NCBI GenBank assembly: GCA_038213005.1
Contig: JBBQTU010000085.1
Span: 1-15,314, forward strand
Reading direction: 5' to 3'
DNA: 15,314 nt
Origin: JBBQTU01 sp038213005
Lineage (GTDB): Bacteria; Planctomycetota; Phycisphaerae; Tepidisphaerales; Tepidisphaeraceae
Each line of letters opens with the position of its first letter. The stretch's first letter is position 1. The position numbers and the translations under genes were made by a program. Of this stretch, positions 14,208 to 15,314 are shown one piece after another. Under the pieces are notes generated by a model. That model ran no database searches. It was not told the origin of the DNA and saw nothing but the letters and a program-made list of their open reading frames with translations.

Positions 14208-15314
14208 CTACGCGCCCAGTGCGGCGGTGATTTCGGCGCGGGCGATTTCGACGGCTCGGCGCGGCTTGGTCAGGTCGCCGTGGACGGTGTAGACGTCGCG
14301 GACGAGAAACTCCTTGAGGACACCGGGGGTGGCGCGGAGGGTCTGGCGGATCTGGGCGGCCCAGGCCTCCTCGTTGAGTTTGACGTCGACGCCCATAAGG
14401 TTGGGGTCGGGCTTGCGCGAGTAGACGATGTTGGTGCCCTTGAGGGCCTCGCCCATGAACTCTTCATTGCACCAGCGGGAGATGGAGACTTTGCGCAGGT
14501 GCGGGAGCTGACAGAGGTCGTCCCAGAAGACGTCGGCCGGCTTGCAGCAACCGTAGTAGAGCAGGCCCAGGGGCTGGCAGACGTCGCGGTAGTAGGGGAA
14601 GCAGAATTCGTGGAACATCTCTTTGGAGATGCCGACGGTCTCCTGGCTGTCGCGGGCGCCCCACATGTCGCACAGGCGGGCGGGCGCCCCGGCATAGCCG
14701 CTGGCCGGGAGAGCGGTGGTGAAATTGGAACTGGAGCCGCAGCACTGCTGGTTGTCGTTGTTGAGGCGGAGCAGTCCCTGGGACTCTGCCCAGTTCATGA
14801 CGCGCAGGGCATTGTCGCGCAGATAGGCCATCAGGGCATGCACCTCATCGGGCGTGTCATACATGGCGGTGAAGAACGCTTCCATGCCCATCAGGTGGAC
14901 GACGCGCTGGGTCAGATAGAGATCGCCAAAGACGCCGGTGCGGATCTCGACCGGGAGCAGGTCGCCCAGCAGATCCTCCATGAAAGCCTTGCGGCGATAG
15001 GTGCCTTCGCGATCGACGCTGCAGGTGGCGGGCTTGAGCTTGTGGCGGTCCACCGTCAGGTCCTTGATGGGATGGTCAAAGTGATAACCGGTTGCGACTC
15101 CCTGCGAGTCCTTGATCGTCTCACGCGGGATCTCGATGCCCAGATGGTTGATGTTGACGTGCCAGCCGATCTGGTATCGGCTGGGAATGACGCGGTCGTC
15201 GTCGATCAGTTCGTGCCAGCGCAGGGCTTCCAGCAACCCCCATTCGATATCGCGGCCGGCGGGGGAGGCGCACTTGAGGATTCCATCGGGCATGAAGTCG
15301 CGGTTGAAGGTCCA
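14208..15314 (-). CDS. Uroporphyrinogen decarboxylase (URO-D) family protein, 5' end outside the window
   Basis: At least 368 residues. The frame is open to the window edge, and the codons before the first in-window ATG (15293) still read like the protein (WTFNRDF), so the true start lies beyond 15314. The sequence has the TIM-barrel texture of the URO-D superfamily, with LGIEIPRETIKDSQG in the N-terminal half, 'MGMEAFFTAMYDTPDEVHALM' (the family helix 'P.f...L..dPe.v..l'), and LLYYGCCKPADVFWDDL (the 'H.CG...' position of the family, here a Cys pair). True HemE proteins have other signatures, so haem synthesis is unlikely. Relatives include corrinoid-linked methyltransferases (MtaA/CmuA-like), where Cys residues bind zinc; that role is possible here. 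The gene ends 20 nt from a heptamer array. Confidence 0.75.
   Translation of the reverse strand, partial: WTFNRDFMPDGILKCASPAGRDIEWGLLEALRWHELIDDDRVIPSRYQIGWHVNINHLGIEIPRETIKDSQGVATGYHFDHPIKDLTVDRHKLKPATCSVDREGTYRRKAFMEDLLGDLLPVEIRTGVFGDLYLTQRVVHLMGMEAFFTAMYDTPDEVHALMAYLRDNALRVMNWAESQGLLRLNNDNQQCCGSSSNFTTALPASGYAGAPARLCDMWGARDSQETVGISKEMFHEFCFPYYRDVCQPLGLLYYGCCKPADVFWDDLCQLPHLRKVSISRWCNEEFMGEALKGTNIVYSRKPDPNLMGVDVKLNEEAWAAQIRQTLRATPGVLKEFLVRDVYTVHGDLTKPRRAVEIARAEITAALGA

Overview
The window looks like chromosomal DNA from a high-GC Gram-negative bacterium, most likely a planctomycete (Phycisphaerae-like). This placement is inferred from gene style: a divergent URO-D family protein, a YVTN-propeller lipoprotein, an extended prepilin peptidase, several sulfotransferases and GC-rich codon use. 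No rRNA or taxonomic marker confirms it.

Left edge (1-1992): gene-poor, accessory-looking DNA. It holds one small lower-GC membrane protein (394-846), a decayed REP-associated tyrosine transposase on the minus strand (about 933-1245), a strong sigma70-type promoter followed by a boxA-like element and a GC palindrome with no rRNA after it (a candidate orphan RNA, about 1428-1612), short direct repeats and palindromes, and the last 40 codons of a GDSL/SGNH hydrolase (1870-1992).

Centre (2002-9712): a YVTN beta-propeller lipoprotein (minus) diverges from a UbiE-like methyltransferase (plus). Next is a surface-glycan module. A Wzm-type ABC permease and a Wzt-type ATPase with a C-terminal cargo-binding-like domain overlap by 11 nt on the minus strand. 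Diverging from them is a two-domain protein that fuses a GT8-like glycosyltransferase to a sulfotransferase. A second, stand-alone sulfotransferase converges on it and is translationally coupled (GTGA overlap) to a HIT-family hydrolase. Together these suggest synthesis, sulfation and export of a cell-surface glycan; this is inference from context.

Right part (9788-15314): a RidA-like protein diverges from the HIT gene. It is followed by a tight three-gene run (LsrG/ABM-type monooxygenase, shikimate kinase, type IV prepilin peptidase), then on the minus strand a class II fumarase and the 3' part of a URO-D family protein that runs off the window.

Two repeat families occur twice each. One is a TGAATGC heptamer array (4066-4100 and 14083-14187). 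The other is a CCCTCACCCT-type hairpin (10285-10316 and 12574-12607). All four copies lie between genes.
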